Shown here in pieces: positions 24,797 to 36,346 of a stretch of DNA of 64,000 nt (position 1 is the first letter of the stretch; each line of letters starts with the position of its first letter). This stretch comes from Erythrophleum ivorense (Eukaryota > Streptophyta > Magnoliopsida > Fabales > Fabaceae): contig JAIUCV010000649.1 in the NCBI GenBank assembly GCA_026724425.1, forward strand, positions 372,001 to 436,000, written 5' to 3'. The notes under the pieces were generated by a model. It saw nothing but the letters and a program-made list of their open reading frames with translations. It searched no databases and was not told the origin of the DNA. Both the position numbers and the translations under genes were made by a program.

Positions 24797-25364
24797 TGTA
24801 ATACCCGATTTTCCTAAAAACGATAAAAACGGGTCAGATATAAAAGAGAGTTTTCTAAAATGAATCCATTAAGGCCAAATAAAATTAGGATAGAATTATA
24901 AATATTAGAAAATGAGGAACCAAGGCTTAGGATGCCTAAAAACCAAAGTTGGAGTGGCTAAAGAAAATTTGACGAAATGTAGTGGCATTTTTTGTAATTT
25001 TGCACAACTTTTAGGAAACACAAAGAAAGGATCTTTTAATGGTAAAATTAAGTTTTTCAGGGTTCTCAAAGACCCTAAAAATTATAAAAATCCCTAGAAC
25101 AGTTAAAACCCCTTTCAATTTATGTTTTAGAATGTTGGTGAACTCGAATTTTGACCCTTTCGTTTGGGAAGGTTTTATACTTGATTTGAGTGATTCCAAA
25201 GACTATTTATAGGTTAGAGAACTTAAATTTTATAATGGAAAAGATAATTTTTGAAAAGGAGTAGAAATAAACCTAAAACAAAAAAGTAAAGCATGAAGGA
25301 CAAAATTGACATTTTGAAAAGCTTCTTAAAGATTCTTAACTATATATAGGTGACACCCTACTTC
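24797..25364 (+). mobile_element. Long LTR-like element E7, 5' part only
   Basis: Starts TGTAATACCCGATTTTCC, the best preserved family start in the window, and runs to a TATA-like TATATATAGG near 25.35 kb. There E8 is inserted. The rest of E7 was not found downstream, so it is truncated. Confidence 0.6.
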
Positions 25365-26760
25365 TGTAATGTTTGGTTTTCATTAAATAACATAAAAGAT
25401 GCATTTTCAAAGCAAGTTCCCAGAAATGAATTAGTTAAGGTCTCAAAAAATTTAAGTAGTATTCTAGACTCTTAAAAATGAGAAACCCAAACTCAGATAG
25501 AAAGAAAAACAGAGTTAGAATGAAGAAACAAAATTTAACGAAAGATTTACGAAATGTAATGACATTTTTGTAATTTTGAACAAATTTTGGAATTTACAAA
25601 AGAGGGCTATTTAAATGAAAGTTTTAAGTTTTTCAGGGATTTTAGAGGCTCTGAAAACCATTGGAAGCCCTAGGACAGTTAAAACTCCTCCGGTGAATGT
25701 TTTCTAATATCAATGTACCTAAATTTTGATAGATTTATTCGAGAGATTTTAGCTCCAATTTTAATGATTCCAAAGGCATTTTACTAAATTAGAAACCTAA
25801 ATTCTATAATGAAAAATACGTTCTAAAAAAGGAGCTAAAATGACCTAGAAACAAAAATGCTAAAACAAAAGGGCAAAACTGAAATTTTTGAAAAGTTTTT
25901 CTTCTTCTCACTTATATATATAAGGCGCCCCACTTCTCCACTCGCTTAGCCACATATGTTTCTACCCTAAATCAGAGAAAAACCCTAAGAAGAGGTGCAC
26001 AAGAGGGAAAGGAAGAGAAAGAGAAATCAAAGGCAAAAGGTATGGATTTTTTGTTGTTTTTCATGCTCTTTCTTTAGCAAACCTCTTCTCCTCTATTTCC
26101 CTTTCTTTTTGTTAATTATATTGAAGTATACAGATATGTTTTAAGGGAATAACAAAGGATAAAATTCAGATTTGAAGAAAGGAGGCCAAAGAAGGGAAGA
26201 TTCAAGAAGGAAAACAAAGAAAAATAAAGTAATTCTTCCTTCCATGATAGCTACCCCTTGCTCTTCTGCTCTCCTTGGTTTGCCCCCTTGAGAAGCTATA
26301 AGAGGGCTTAGATTTTGGGCAGCACTAAGGGTGAATCTTTGGAAAAGGAGAGTAAAGAATAAGAATATGTAAAGGGAATTAACAAATAACCATGAAAATT
26401 CAAGATAGCAAATCTACGGTTTCATGTGTTCCTTATAAAATCTGACTTGATACCTCAATTCCTATGCCTAAATGAAAGTTTAAATGAGCTTTTAAGATCC
26501 CTAAAAGTCTCTTCATATGCATCTTCCATATAGAAAACAATGCAAAGTCCATAGGTGCCTTTGTGTGTGTGAGGCTGAGGAAGGGAGAGCAAATTTAAGG
26601 AGAAAAGTGTGGTTGCATCCAAGGTAACTCACTTCTCCTTCTCTCATGCATGAATGTATGCTTAGTTTGTCTTTGAAGAATTTTCTAAGCTCTCATGTTT
26701 TCTTCTTAAATAGTAATATCTTATGTAGTTTTGAAAGCTATGGGAGTGAAGTTTTATCAT
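25365..26760 (+). mobile_element. Long LTR-like element E8, 3' truncated
   Basis: Starts TGTAATGTTTGG. Its first roughly 700 bp match 37121-37800 of E4 closely and collinearly, including a TATA box (TATATATAAGGC near 25.915 kb against TATATATAGGTGG near 37.67 kb) and a leader ending in AAAGGTATG. Similarity fades near 26.66-26.76 kb, well before the expected 3' end. Confidence 0.6.
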
Positions 26761-29454
26761 CCACTTCATTTTAGTTGTAAAGTTTGGGTTAACTTAAAGT
26801 CTAGCAGAGCAGAAGAAAAATGTATGGTTTTTCTTGGTTAGAACTTTTCATTTTTTGTATAATTTTCTATTTTAAAAAAAGTTGAAAGTTTCTTCTTGTT
26901 AAATTGTTAGTTGATTTTTCCTTAATTTTTTTTAGTGTTTGTTAATATATTTCGTGCTATGAATTTTTATTATTTATATCTAGAGACATATGATAATTTT
27001 TATATATTCACAGTGTGGGTAAAACAAAATTCTGCTATCCAACAAAAGAAAAAAGGGTAGCAAACTGCAAATCAAGTCTATATGCTAATTCTCCGTTTTG
27101 CAAAGGTTGTGTGGGATATTAATGGGTTCCATTGATTTACAATTTTTTATAGGCAAAAAAATAAATTTTCTTATAATATGTTATCTCTGTAGGTATATGG
27201 TTAATTTGTTGTGTTTATATTATTGATCTTCTAGTATTTAAATTAAAAAGAGAAATTTAGAAATATAGCTATAGTAATATGAAGTTTGTTTTGTAACATA
27301 TTACTTGTTTATATTTTTTTGATGTTATGATAGTTTATTTTATTTTTTGTAATGATAAAATATGTAATATATATATATATATAATAGCCTAAATAAATAT
27401 GTATATCATATTATTTATATCTATAACTAAAAATAGTGTTGTAAAAAAATATTATTATGTATAAGTAATTATATACTATATTCAAAATAATATATTATGT
27501 ATATTATATTCAAATAATATTATCTATACTATATAATATACATGTAATTATATACAATTTTAATTAATATATTGTATACTAATTTATCTATTACATAGAT
27601 ATATTTAGATAGATATTTATAAAATTTGAATTATATAATTATATTTGATAGTGAGAATAAATATATAATCAATATATTACATAAAAATCCATGTAAGTTG
27701 CGGCTTATGAACAGTGCAACTTCCATGGGTTGTGTCCCATAACACTATTAATGTCCGTAAATAAACAGTGTATGTCTATATATTTATTGTTCATTCATTT
27801 TTTTTTCTTTTTCTAAGTTTTTTTGTGAGATTCACAAGTCATTTTTTAAATTTTCTCTGCATCTTGCAAGGATAAAACCTATTTATATACTTAAATGAAG
27901 TAAATGAATAACCATATAGTATAGAAATATATACATATGTGTGAGAGAGAGAGAGAGAGATATATATATATATATATAATATTGTTACATATAATTAAAT
28001 ATAGTGTAGTGAAAAAGTTAATGTTAAAAAAATAGATATGATAATAATTTTAGTATAAATAAATATATATATGTAAAATAAATTAATTAATGTATAATTA
28101 TATACAATTGTAATTAATATACTATTTATTAATTTATTATTATGTAGACGTATTTATATAAATATTTATAAAATACATATCGTATAAACGACAAGAGTAA
28201 TTATAAAGAATCAAGTGTATTTTGATCTTCATACTCAAAAGGATCTATTTGGACAAAAGAGAAAGGACCATCACTTTTTCTGCCGACAAAGCAAATAGTG
28301 GCAATAAAGTGCAGAAAATTTAAGTATATATATTTTATTAAATTTTTAATAAAAATATAATTATTAAATGTTTGTGCAGTTGAATATTATATAATTTATT
28401 TTTAAAAAAGTTCTTTTAGATTATATATGTTATTTTAAAAAACTAAACAGCCAAGGTGCTTTCAATAGAAGTCTTCTCCGTATTAGAATAAGCAATTAAT
28501 GAAATACTTTTTCAGAGTTTGAGAAGTTACTTTCCCCCTGACATTTGTCTGCAAGGAATGAGGATTATTTTTTCCGGTCTTATTTATTAATATTAAAAAA
28601 ATTAATATTAATTTAACTCATTAATTAAATTTAAATTTGATAATTTTTTTATTTTATTTATTGTTATTTTGTATGAAAAAATATTAGGCATTGTTAAGTA
28701 TATTAGATATAATAATAAATAAAAAAAAATTTTACTACTATTTAATGAAATAAAAAAATATATTATGTTTCTTATAGTTTGGAACAAAAAAATCTCTTTA
28801 AATTTTTTTTAAACAATACTAGAGTGCATATTGAATGTTTATTATTCATAAATATCATTATTATTACATAATTATTAGTAGTTACATTTTTTATTAAATT
28901 TATAATCATTTGTAATTTATTTTTTAATTCATATTAGTAAGAAGGAAAAGAAAAACAACAACCTAAAAACTTAGGACCAATTTGATTTCTTATTTTTAGA
29001 ATAATTTTTTATTTTTAAAAACAAAAAGATAAAAAAATTTATTTAATAATGTATTTTTAATAAATTATTTTATAAAAATAAAATAAAATTATATTTTCAA
29101 AAACAGAAAAATCAAAATATTTTTTAAATGTTTTATAACTTTTGTTCTGTAAAATAAAAAAAATAAAAAAGTGATTTTTTAAAATAATAATTTAAACAAA
29201 TTTGTTAATTTTTTTGTTTTTATAATTTATTTTAAAACATTAAAATCAACAGAATCAAACACGTGACGGAATGACATGGATGTAAAAGCAAAACAAACCC
29301 AAGATAAATTCATGAGGACAAGCTGATAAGCCCATAAAACCATACGAATGAAAGGATAACGTTAAAGAAACATCGATGGCATTGTCTTCTCAGCCATCCT
29401 AAATGTGTGGTGGTATTTATCTCAGAAGTCGTGCAAAGAACTCTGCGTTAAGCA
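26761..29454. other. Very AT-rich intergenic DNA upstream of the first UGT
   Basis: Contains (AT)n runs near 27.37 and 27.96 kb and a (GA)n(TA)n run near 27.94 kb. No gene or element recognised. Confidence 0.5.
29260..29265 (+). promoter_or_regulatory. G-box CACGTG upstream of the first UGT
   Basis: A palindromic CACGTG lies 190 bp before the start codon. G-boxes bind bZIP and bHLH factors in plant promoters; that this one is used is inference only. Confidence 0.3.
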
Positions 29455-31239
29455 ATGAGTAGAACTCATATTTTGGCTTTGCCTTACCCAGCACAAGGCC
29501 ATGTTAATCCTCTTATGGAGCTTTCACATGAACTGGTCAAACATGGCATCAAAATCACATTTGTGAACACAAACTTCAATCACAAGCAGATCATGAAAGC
29601 TCTGGCAGCAAAAGGTGAAGAAGAACGAGTAGGGAATGAGATTCAACTGGTCTCAATCCCGGATGGGCTGGAAGAAGGGGAAGATAGAAATCGTCTAGAA
29701 ATATTAACAGAGTCAATCTGTGAAGTCATGCCAAAGAAGCTGGAAAGGCTCATACAAGAGATAAACGAATCGGACAGTGACAAGATCAGTTGTGTGGTGG
29801 CAGATTTGAGCATGGGATGGGCACTTGAAGTTGCAGAGAAGATGGGAATCCAACGAGCTGCATTCTGGCCTGCACCAGCTTTAATATTGGCCTTGTCTTT
29901 CAGCATCCAAAAACTGCTTGATGATGGAATCCTTGACAGTGATGGTGAGATCATGTGCTTAAATTATTTTTTTCTGCAATCTCTTTTAGATTTGGTAATG
30001 AGTATCTAATTGTAATGAAACTTGACCATCCCGTTGATAATAATTAAAACATGATGAATATTTGCTCCTAAAGATGTTGGAAATGATAATAAAATTATTT
30101 GTAGTCCTTCACTTAAATAGTTTAAGATTTTGAATAGAAATTGCTTTCCACGTAATACCAAAACCTCTATAAACTATTTATATAAAGAACCACTTTTGAT
30201 TATAATAAAATTATTCATGAGTATATAGCCTTTACTTAACAGTTGAAATTTTTGAGTTAAAATAATAGAGAGAGAGTGATAAAGGTAACAAATGAGTTTT
30301 ATGCAAATAACTTGAACTTCTCAAAAGTGAGTTGTAATCTCTATTCCAGGAACACCAATAGAAGATCAGATTGTTCAATTGTCACCAAATATGCCTGCTA
30401 TGAGGACAAAAGACTTCTTCTGGTTACACATCGGCGATGACTTGAACGTACAAAAATTTGTGTTTAACTATACGATAAGGTACAACAAAATTGTGGAAAT
30501 TACAGACCGGATGATCTGCAACTCAACTCATGAACTTGAGCCTTCAGCATTTGCTTTTGCTCCAAAAATTCTTCCTATAGGTCCACTTCACGCAAGCAAA
30601 AGCAACCATATTGGGCATTTAGCTGGTTCTTTTTGGCGAGAAGACTCAACTTGTTTAAACTGGCTTGATCAACAACCAGATAAGTCAGTAATTTATGCCG
30701 CTTTTGGAAGTTTCACTGTCTTTGATCTCACCCAGTTGCAGGAACTAGCATTGGGCCTTGAACTCTCCAATAAGCCATTTCTATGGGTTGTAAGATCAGA
30801 TATCAACAATGGGGCAAACTATGCCTTCCTAAAAGCATTTGAAGATAGATTGTCTTCTCGCGGGAAGGTAGTTGGTTGGGCACCTCAGCAGAAAGTCCTA
30901 AGTCATCCTTCAATTGCTTGCTTCTTAAGCCACTGTGGTTGGAATTCTACCATAGAAGGTGTAACCAATGGAGTGCCTTTTCTGTGCTGGCCTTACTTTG
31001 CTGATCAATTGTTTAATGAAACCTACATTTGTGATATCTGGAAGGTTGGATTAAGGCTTAATAAAAAAGATGGCATCATCATCCGAGGAGAAATAACATG
31101 TAAGATCAAGCAAGTGCTCCATGACGAGGGATTCAAAGCAAGGGCTTTAGAGCTAAAGGAAAAAGCCATTAACAGTGTCAAAGAAGGTGGCAGCTCAAAC
31201 AAGAATTTAAAGAACTTTGTTGATTGGATAAAAGCATAA
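29455..31239 (+). CDS. UGT83A1: UDP-glycosyltransferase, UGT83A1-like, two exons
   Basis: Transfers a sugar, usually glucose from UDP-glucose, to a small acceptor in the cytosol; the acceptor cannot be told from sequence. Exon 1 is 29455-29944 and exon 2 is 30350-31239, joined across a 405-bp GT-AG intron that splits a Gly codon (phase 1). The product is 459 residues, normal for the family. The N-terminal start MSRTHILALPYPAQGH carries the catalytic His (16), and Asp117 in CVVADLSMGWAL is the likely His-activating Asp. The C-terminal PSPG box spans residues 340-383, opens WAPQQ, contains HCGWNS and ends in DQ; a final Gln is typical of UDP-glucose users. No signal peptide or membrane segment is expected. 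The frame is open throughout. AATAAA overlaps the stop. The closest relative in the window is the UGT at 45002-47115, with the same intron position and phase. The UGT83A1 label is from memory of the family. Confidence 0.93.
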
Positions 31240-32429
31240 ATAAAGAATTTCAAGCTTATTAATAGTGTAATATGACAAAAACAAAGAGAACAAGTTTTGT
31301 TCACTATGTGACATAGAAGCATCTGCTTTTTTATATTTTAAATACTCCTAAACTCGACTAGAGCATAACACAACCTCACTATAAGAGAGGACTCTGATGG
31401 ACTTGTTGAGGAACTGAATAGTTGTTTTAAGCTAATGCACTTTCTTTCAGTGTTTTACTTTGTTTTATGTACTATGGCTGTCTTAAAGGACTTTCTCATT
31501 GGATTCGTTTTGCAATCAATAAGCCTAATAACAAAAAATTAAGAGATAATAGTGCACACCAGGCCACTGATGCCAACGGTTAAATTGAATTTGCGACAGT
31601 CTTTCTGCTACAAGTGGAAAGTCTACAACCCAAAAATATATAGGTTCATCTCATCTTTCCAAAATTAGTGGTTTTTGCAATCTACAATATTTAGCAATAA
31701 TTCCACATATGATATGGTTATTGGTGCTTCACTGGGCATGAAGATCGCTCGTCTTAGCAGCTCTTAGTCCCACCGCTAACAAGCCAATTGTCATTCTTTT
31801 CAGTGGACTAAGCACAACGATTATAAAAGCAAAAGCATATATTGTTACAATTTTATCATACTGGAAGAACATCATGCCCAAGATGTTATGGTGGTATCAT
31901 TTGCACATCTTTCACAAGAGAGTAAGCTTGAATAGCTTCTCACAATTCTGCATAATATAAACCAATATATTTCTAATGCTATGGAAATTCGCATACACAA
32001 TCAGCAAACATATTACAAGTTGATAACCATACCAGGGATGTTTAAGGAAAATAATTATGGAATGGAGGACTTCCATAATATGGCCACTGGTTTCCAGTCT
32101 AGCCATGGTGCTATACATGTTAGGTTCAAGACAGAACAAAATAAAACAGAGGCACAGTATTTCAAAGAGGAAAAATTGATGCACAATCTTGGTACATGAT
32201 AGATTATGAAACTTCTACTAGAAAGATTTGCACATAAGGAAGCTAATTTTATGCTTCCTCCTGCTCAAAAGTGAAATACTCTGCTAATAACGCTCAGTCT
32301 CAGCCACTCCAAAACCTCCATTCTGAATGCAAGACAGAGTCATCGTAGCCTAACACAGGGCATCTCGCTAATTTGAAATCGTTATGCACATTGGATGTAA
32401 TTAGTCCCATATACAAACATCGGAATAAA
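31240..32429. other. Intergenic DNA downstream of the first UGT
   Basis: Presumably includes the UGT 3' untranslated region. Otherwise nothing recognised; short open frames near 31.9-32.2 kb on both strands look like chance. Confidence 0.45.
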
Positions 32430-32601
32430 CCTCTTTCTTTTGCAGGTTTTCTAGAGCTTGCTAATTATCTTTCGGCAAATTCATGAAAGCCGGCAACAAT
32501 CCTTCTTGGGCATGGAGGAGCATCATTGAAAGCGGACCTATAATAGCCCTAGTTTTTACCAAGATTATTACACTTGGCGAAAGATCATAGAGTACCAACG
32601 T
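32430..32601. repeat. Duplicated block B, copy B1
   Basis: Aligns with 55484-55660, which lies just beyond the 3' end of the magnesium transporter gene. Shared text includes GGCAACAATCCTTCTTGG and GCATCATTGAAAGCGGA. It marks the left end of the duplicated transporter block. Confidence 0.85.
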
Positions 32602-34030
32602 TAACCGTCAATTTTACCGAATATTGTACATGTTTTTATAGATTTATTTTGGTAAAGTTTTGATTTTAAAGGCTAATTAGATGTAGTTAACTTGGTTAAT
32701 TTCATCTTTTTCGTAGTTTAAGTGGTAAAATTTGATTTATTTGTCAGGGCTCATCAAGGGAATTTTACTTTATTTTTGCAGGATCTAAATGACATTGGGA
32801 ATCAAGGTTTGAGGTTAATAAGCATGAGTCTTGAGGAATGGGAGTCTCAGCATCAAAAAATATATAAAAATATATTTAAAGAAGTCCAAGCTATGATCAT
32901 ACCATTATGAAAAAGAAAAACAAAATACTTTTAAGTTGGACCAGTGCGTCATGAAAGCCAATGTTGTGGCCTTGGCATCTTGAAAAATAGAAAATAGTAA
33001 CTTGACTATTGAGGTTGCGACCTTGAAATTCAAGGTTGTAGTCTCACAATGCAAAAGTGAAACAAGTGTACTTATTTTTGACCTAATGTTAAAAGAAAAA
33101 AATCAAAGAAAAAGGGAAGAATTGTTCTGAGTGAAATTATGAGGTTTAGAGGTGTTCTATAGCACCGAAGAGCAAAGGAAACCATTGGATTGAAAAGAAT
33201 ACAAGGATCTACACTAATTTTCTCTCCTTCTCATCTTTTCTTTGTATTTCAATTGATATTGCCCATATTTACTCTAATATTGGTGATAGATTGTTAGATA
33301 ATGAGTAGCTAAATACTTTTGGCCAAGGATATTATGAACCCTACTATAGATCATGACTTATTTGTCTTCTTTGATTTATTGATTAATGGAATTTATATGC
33401 TTATCCAATTTCACCCTTCATGCTAGTTGATTGATCGGTTTTGAGTCGTTTTAATTTTTTGATTGAATTTAAAAAAGGGATATTGAGAATAGATTTTGAA
33501 TTGAATAGTGCGGGTACATGAGACTTATTGTGTTGAATTGAATGTTTCGCTAATAGAATATAAGTATACTTATTGCTCTTACATAGTTAAGAGAGGGTCT
33601 ACATAATTGCGTGTGATTAGGTTCAAATTCATAAAGAATTAGGAACCTAGTCTAAGTTAACACGTACAGATAATTTAAAAAAATTCTTGTAGATAATAAA
33701 GAACCCTAACATAGTATATATTTCCATTAATGATAGGGTTAAAGAAGATAATTTGAGTCCAAAGAAGCATTGGGAGGATTGATATTCCTAGACTCTTCAT
33801 CTATTGATTTTTACTCAGATAATTTCAATTAACTAGTTCTTTTACATTGAAACTTTCATTAATTACCTTCATTTATTTAGTTTACTTGATTTAGTTGGGT
33901 TGTTAAATCTTAATAATTGGTGCATTCTATTTTACCAAGCACTCATAAAAATAATTCTTTACTTATCGTATATTACTTGAAATAATGCATATAGTTGTGT
34001 GTGAATGCCATGTTTGTTAACAACAACAAA
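32602..34030. mobile_element. 1.43-kb insertion of unknown class inside the duplicated block
   Basis: Compared with 55640-55665, this stretch interrupts the sequence at AACG: CAACG at 32597-32601 and TAACG at 34031-34035 look like a 4-5 bp target duplication. The text resembles a non-coding LTR, but the ends (TTAACC and AACAAA) are not TG...CA. No coding domain is visible; a 62-codon frame at 32722 is probably chance. Confidence 0.5.
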
Positions 34031-34792
34031 TAACGTGTTGCTATTCACACAAGTTGCAATAGCAAGGGTATTTGAAGTTGTGTGTCACGAGGCCATTACC
34101 CTCTCCCCAAAAGATGCGCCTGGTGAGGTGTGCAACACTTCCGTTTATATGCCTAGGATCCTCTCCAAGTCCATCTGATGTGGGGTGTAACAGCTCCCTT
34201 GACTAATCAGTAATGCTCTCATCACGGGTAGCCCACCGGATGAGCCCACCGACTGGGCCAAACCTGGATCCGACTCTGATACCACTTGTCACGAAGCCAT
34301 TACCCTCTCCCCAAAAGACGGGCCTGGTGGGGTGTGCGACGCTTCCGCTTATATGTCCAGGACCCTCTCTAAATCTATCTAATATGGAGCGTAACATGTG
34401 GCTCCCAAAAAAAACCTCAGATTACTGATTCTGCAACCACTTCCTTGTCAAATACAATTGTGCCATATTGTGGTTGATCATCTAGCAGATGTTCAATTTC
34501 ATCCCGCACCTGAAAAAGAAGGGTAATACACATTACTAAGTATGATATTAACTCCAATATGATTGCATGCATCATCAAATGATGAGTATCATTAATTAGC
34601 TGCATGAACTTCTCTGTTTAAGAAAGATAACAATGACTTCTATTATGGAACTCAACCACACAACTGAGAAATATGACTACTGAACAACATATACACAGAA
34701 ATACAATAATTAAAGGGGAAGGAGAAAACTCTTTTCTTTTCTTTGTTTTAGGACCTTATTATTGGGTGCATACAATTGTCAGACAGACTGCA
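34031..34792 (-). pseudogene. Fragment of a duplicated MRS2-type magnesium transporter gene
   Basis: The minus strand matches part of exon 3 and most of intron 2 of the gene at 56160-61717. The exon piece reads VRDEIEHLLDD as in the intact gene, then an extra base shifts the frame and a stop follows. The rest of exon 3, intron 3, exon 4 and 3' flank were lost in one deletion whose junction sits on a shared TTGCTA. Exons 1 and 2 are absent. A TRIM element interrupts the exon piece at 34083-34396. Similarity ends near 34792, where repeat A2 begins. It cannot make a transporter. Confidence 0.92.
34083..34396 (-). mobile_element. TRIM element, 314 bp
   Basis: Two 110-bp direct repeats (34083-34192 and 34287-34396), each TG...CA, flank 94 bp. 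On the minus strand the internal segment begins, two bases after the LTR, with TGGTATCAGAGTC, a primer-binding site for initiator tRNA-Met, and ends in the purine-rich CAAGGGAGC. TGTG at 34079-34082 is repeated at 34397-34400. Deleting the element restores the uninterrupted transporter exon as seen near 58.99 kb. I count 17 differences between the LTRs (about 15 percent, nearly all transitions), so it is old. It encodes nothing and would depend on another element's enzymes. Confidence 0.92.
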
Positions 34793-36346
34793 AGAATTGT
34801 TCAATGAGCGGCTCTTTGAAATAAGGGCACATATGATTTTGTTGGTCCCCGATACAATTTTATGCAGTCAATCCCCTATGTATATGTGAATATGTGTCTA
34901 AATACATATATATATATATATATGTATATATATGAGGGATATATTTATGTTTTATGATAACTCACAAAATTCGTTTATTTGAATTAGAGCATGTGAATAA
35001 AAAATGAATTTATATTTTAAATTTTCTTTTGAATATTTTCAAGAATCTAACATTGAAATGTGTAGTATGTGCTCATTATTCCACCCATATACCAAATGCG
35101 TGCACGCTGCATATGTGAATCTAATATAATAAAATAATAATATAAATTAATGAATTAATTAATAATTTTGCATATGAAAAGTTATTTATTTTTAATTTCA
35201 TCTTTTAAAAATAAAATCTTTTAATTTAGTCTCCTAAACCTTTTTCTCCATCAAAATATTTTGTTTAGTAGATAAAGTCATTATCACTTGACATATTATT
35301 AACATAGCATAAACAAGAGCCAAGTTGCTATTAACTAATACAATGGAGAGTGTCTTGGCCCCCTCCCCCCTTCTCTCTCCTCCGGGAAAAAAAAAGGCAT
35401 CATTTCACCTGATTTCACAAAAGCTACAACTTGCTTACGTATTGTGAAATTAGCCAAAATATCATCATCTTAAGGGTTCCAGACACTAGAGCAAATCTAG
35501 ACTTTCAGTTAAGAACTTTCATTTATACCATATTACCTAATCTGTTAAATAATTATGACTTTGCTAATAAAAAGACTATTTTCATTGGGGGAAATGTTTG
35601 GAAGACCAAATTAAGAGAAGAATAATTTTTTAGGGACAAAAAATCTTTAGTTTACTCTAAAAGAATACCCAAAACGTATTTTATGTATTTTGAATTATAT
35701 TGATAGTCATGGTGATTCTATATGAATAAATTATAATAAAGAAATCTCAACTAAAGAAAAAAAAACTTGTTCATTTTAAATATTTAAATCAAATTCAAAA
35801 ATTTAAATATTCAATTAAAAAAAGAAATAGGTTTTGAATTTCTACTCACTATATATTTACGGCTCTAGGAATAAAGAAATATGGATTCAAAAATCAATAT
35901 TATAATACCTTCCTCATCCACCATGCACGATTTTTTCTAAATTATGTAGGAAAGTAGCAATTATACGAAAATTTATTGAATTCAAGAACTTGTTATTAAT
36001 ATTTCTCGAGTTTTCTTTTCAAGTATGTGCAGTAGAGGTACTCACTTTGGATAGGCAATGAAATCGATTTTTAAGTTTCAAGACAAAAGTTCTCCCCTAA
36101 TTTTGCTTTAGAGATGAGAGTTTACAATAGACCAACTAGTTTCTAAGATTTTTTTTTCTTGCCAATAGAATCAAAATAAGTTTGATGTAAATACATGTCA
36201 TTCATTGTCATTACTCTTCAAATTCCTATTGTAAAAATACTTAAAGTGATTAAATGATATTTCTAGGTTTCAAAACAAATGCCCTCTCCTAATTTTTCCA
36301 TATATGGAGAATACAATAATTTGAGGTTGAATTAGTACTTCGATTT

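Noticed and set aside
26761..26767. ACTTC as the right-hand target duplication of E8
   Set aside because: The preceding bases do not form a CA terminus and the following sequence does not resume E7.
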